Source: an uncultured Alphaproteobacteria bacterium (GTDB taxonomy: Bacteria > Pseudomonadota > Alphaproteobacteria > RF32 > CAG-239). Taken from it: DNA of 7,073 nucleotides. Both the position numbers and the translations under genes were made by a program. The stretch is from contig USCF01000055.1 of assembly GCA_900553115.1 (NCBI GenBank), positions 1 to 7,073 of the forward strand, in the 5' to 3' direction. Below, piece by piece: positions 5,846 through 7,073 of this stretch; positions within the stretch are counted from its first letter, which is position 1, and the number at the start of each line of letters is the position of its first letter. The notes under the pieces are model-generated. The model made no database searches, was not told where the DNA came from, and worked only from the letters and a program-made list of their open reading frames with translations.

Positions 5846-6912
5846 ATTTTGAAGAAAAATTAGCCAACGTTGTTAACCGCTATGAAGAAGTGCAAGCTCT
5901 GCTTTCTACCAATATTTCTTCTGATGAATTGGTAAAACTCAACAAAGAACTGTCGGTTTTGGAACCGGTTGTAGGCGCTATTGAAAACTACAAAAAGCAT
6001 ACGCAGTCTATGCAAGACGATAAAGCCATGATGGAAGACGCGTCCTTAGATAAGGAAATGCGCGAAATGGCGGAAGCGGAATATTATGAAATCAAAGAAC
6101 AGCTGCCAGAAATGGAAAAAGAAATCCGCGTTCTGTTACTCCCTAAAGAAGCTGATGACGAAAAGAACGCCATTTTAGAAGTTCGTGCCGGTACGGGCGG
6201 CGATGAGGCTGCCTTGTTTGCGGCGGTACTGTTTGAAATGTATCAGCGTTATTCGCAAAAACAAGGTTGGAAATTTGAAATTTTAGACGCCAATGAAAAC
6301 GGCTTGGGCGGCTATAAAGAAGCTTCGGCAAAAATTACCGGTAAAGATGTTTTTGCTAAGCTAAAATTTGAATCCGGCGCTCACCGCGTGCAACGCGTGC
6401 CTATTACCGAATCCCAAGGACGAGTGCATACATCGGCAGCCACAGTGGCGGTTTTACCAGAAATTGAAGAAGTTGATATGTATATCAATCCTGCCGACTT
6501 AAAAATTGATGTGTACAGAGCTTCAGGCGCCGGCGGACAACACGTTAACCGTACGGAATCAGCAGTGCGTATTACCCATATTCCAACCGGAATTGTCGTG
6601 CAATGCCAAGATGACCGTTCGCAATTCAAAAATAAAGAAAAGGCGATGAATCACTTGCGCGCTAGATTGTATGACAGCCAAAAATCGGCAATTGACGCCA
6701 GTTATTCGGAAAAACGTAAATTGCAGGTGGGCAGTGGCGACCGCAGTGAACGAATCCGCACCTATAACTATCCACAAGGACGCGTGACCGACCACCGAAT
6801 TAATTTGACATTATATAAGCTGGACGAGGTGGTTTCCGGAGAAGCATTAGGTGAAATTATAGACGCCTTAATCGCAGAAGACCAAGCAGACCGCTTAGCC
6901 GAAATGGATTAA
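5842..6912 (+). CDS. prfA: Peptide chain release factor 1 (RF1)
   Basis: A 356-residue class I release factor that recognises UAA and UAG and triggers peptidyl-tRNA hydrolysis on the ribosome. The PCRF domain occupies the N-terminal part, with [16 protein letters not shown] (about 113-128). The codon-recognition segment is [19 protein letters not shown], with the PxT tripeptide P187-I188-T189 marking RF1 rather than RF2 (SPF). The hydrolysis motif GGQ is at 231-233 in [21 protein letters not shown]. The C-terminal region has [25 protein letters not shown], as usual in RF1. E. coli RF1 is 360 residues, so this copy is full length. There is no internal UGA frameshift site, in keeping with RF1 (that site belongs to prfB). 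ATG 5842 overlaps the hisS TGA in ATGA, with GAGGA at 5828-5832 nine bases upstream. In many relatives prmC, the methyltransferase that modifies this GGQ glutamine, follows directly; here a terminator follows. Confidence 0.97.
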   Translation: MNFEEKLANVVNRYEEVQALLSTNISSDELVKLNKELSVLEPVVGAIENYKKHTQSMQDDKAMMEDASLDKEMREMAEAEYYEIKEQLPEMEKEIRVLLLPKEADDEKNAILEVRAGTGGDEAALFAAVLFEMYQRYSQKQGWKFEILDANENGLGGYKEASAKITGKDVFAKLKFESGAHRVQRVPITESQGRVHTSAATVAVLPEIEEVDMYINPADLKIDVYRASGAGGQHVNRTESAVRITHIPTGIVVQCQDDRSQFKNKEKAMNHLRARLYDSQKSAIDASYSEKRKLQVGSGDRSERIRTYNYPQGRVTDHRINLTLYKLDEVVSGEALGEIIDALIAEDQADRLAEMD

Positions 6913-6962
6913 AAAATTTAATCAGCTAGTTACAGATACTAGATATAAAAAACTAATAGATT

Positions 6963-7005
6963 TAAAGAAGGGAGATTTTGGATTAAAGTTCCCTTCTTTA
7001 TTTTG
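6963..7005 (+). terminator. Intrinsic terminator closing the ptsP-prfA gene run
   Basis: A perfect 11-base inverted repeat, TAAAGAAGGGA (6963-6973) and TCCCTTCTTTA (6990-7000), with a 16-base loop, is followed by TTTT at 7001-7004. The G-rich stem base and T tract on the + strand fit Rho-independent termination of the transcript ending with prfA, whose stop is 50 bases upstream. The opposite strand flank (TTTAAATC...) is only weakly T-rich, so action in the other direction is possible but less certain. Confidence 0.8.
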
Positions 7006-7073
7006 CAAATTTTTGCTGCAGTAACTAAAAAATATTTTAGCAAATTGTGCGCAAATAATTTTGTTTAAATATA

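Noticed and set aside
6331..6350. Second copy of ATTACCGGTAA, shared with the terminator palindrome at 493-504
   Set aside because: It encodes ITGK inside prfA in a normal position; an 11-base match of an AT-rich palindrome is likely coincidence and there is no further copy pattern.
6926..6942. Small inverted repeat CTAGT/ACTAG after prfA
   Set aside because: A 5-base stem with an AT-rich flank and no T tract; the stronger hairpin at 6963-7000 explains termination.
7005..7050. Short inverted repeats (GCAAA/TTTGC, CTAAAA/TTTTAG, TTGTGCGCAA) near the right end
   Set aside because: They are short and AT-rich, with several alternative pairings; with the following gene outside the window no promoter or operator role can be supported.

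Overview
This window looks like housekeeping chromosome from an AT-rich, Gram-negative alphaproteobacterium. The placement rests on three things: the ptsP / rodZ / hisS / prfA neighbourhood, the alphaproteobacterial style of the encoded proteins, and a partial gene that resembles (from memory) an uncharacterised lipoprotein-like family of Rhodospirillales. The low GC suggests a host-associated or gut lineage rather than a free-living high-GC relative, but that is inference. I see no phage, transposon, CRISPR, tRNA or rRNA signal.

Layout. Positions 1-449 (+) hold the 3' end of a conserved hypothetical gene, followed by a hairpin terminator at 477-530. Positions 450-1315 (-) hold two co-directional genes: a small mannose-6-phosphate-isomerase-type cupin (950-1315), then an ApaG-domain protein (450-854). 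The 95-base gap between them folds into a long hairpin that buries the apaG ribosome binding site. Positions 1316-1411 are a compact divergent promoter region. Positions 1412-6912 (+) hold four genes in one direction: ptsP (PTS-Ntr enzyme I), a rodZ-like morphogenesis gene, hisS and prfA. The gaps are 46 bases (ptsP-rodZ), 2 bases (rodZ-hisS) and a 4-base ATGA overlap (hisS-prfA), so at least rodZ-hisS-prfA is very probably one transcript. A strong intrinsic terminator at 6963-7005 closes the run. The last ~70 bases are AT-rich, with small inverted repeats but no gene start that I can defend.

How the genes relate. ptsP starts a nitrogen/carbon-responsive phosphorelay whose other members (NPr, EIIA-Ntr) are not here. 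The RodZ-like protein links the cytoplasm to the envelope in cell shape control. hisS and prfA serve translation (charging tRNA-His; termination at UAA/UAG). The combination is typical chromosomal clustering rather than a dedicated system.

I found no clearly novel system. The observations most worth a check are the hairpin that sequesters the apaG ribosome binding site with two alternative anti-Shine-Dalgarno segments, and the altered phospho-histidine loop and shortened GAF domain of PtsP.
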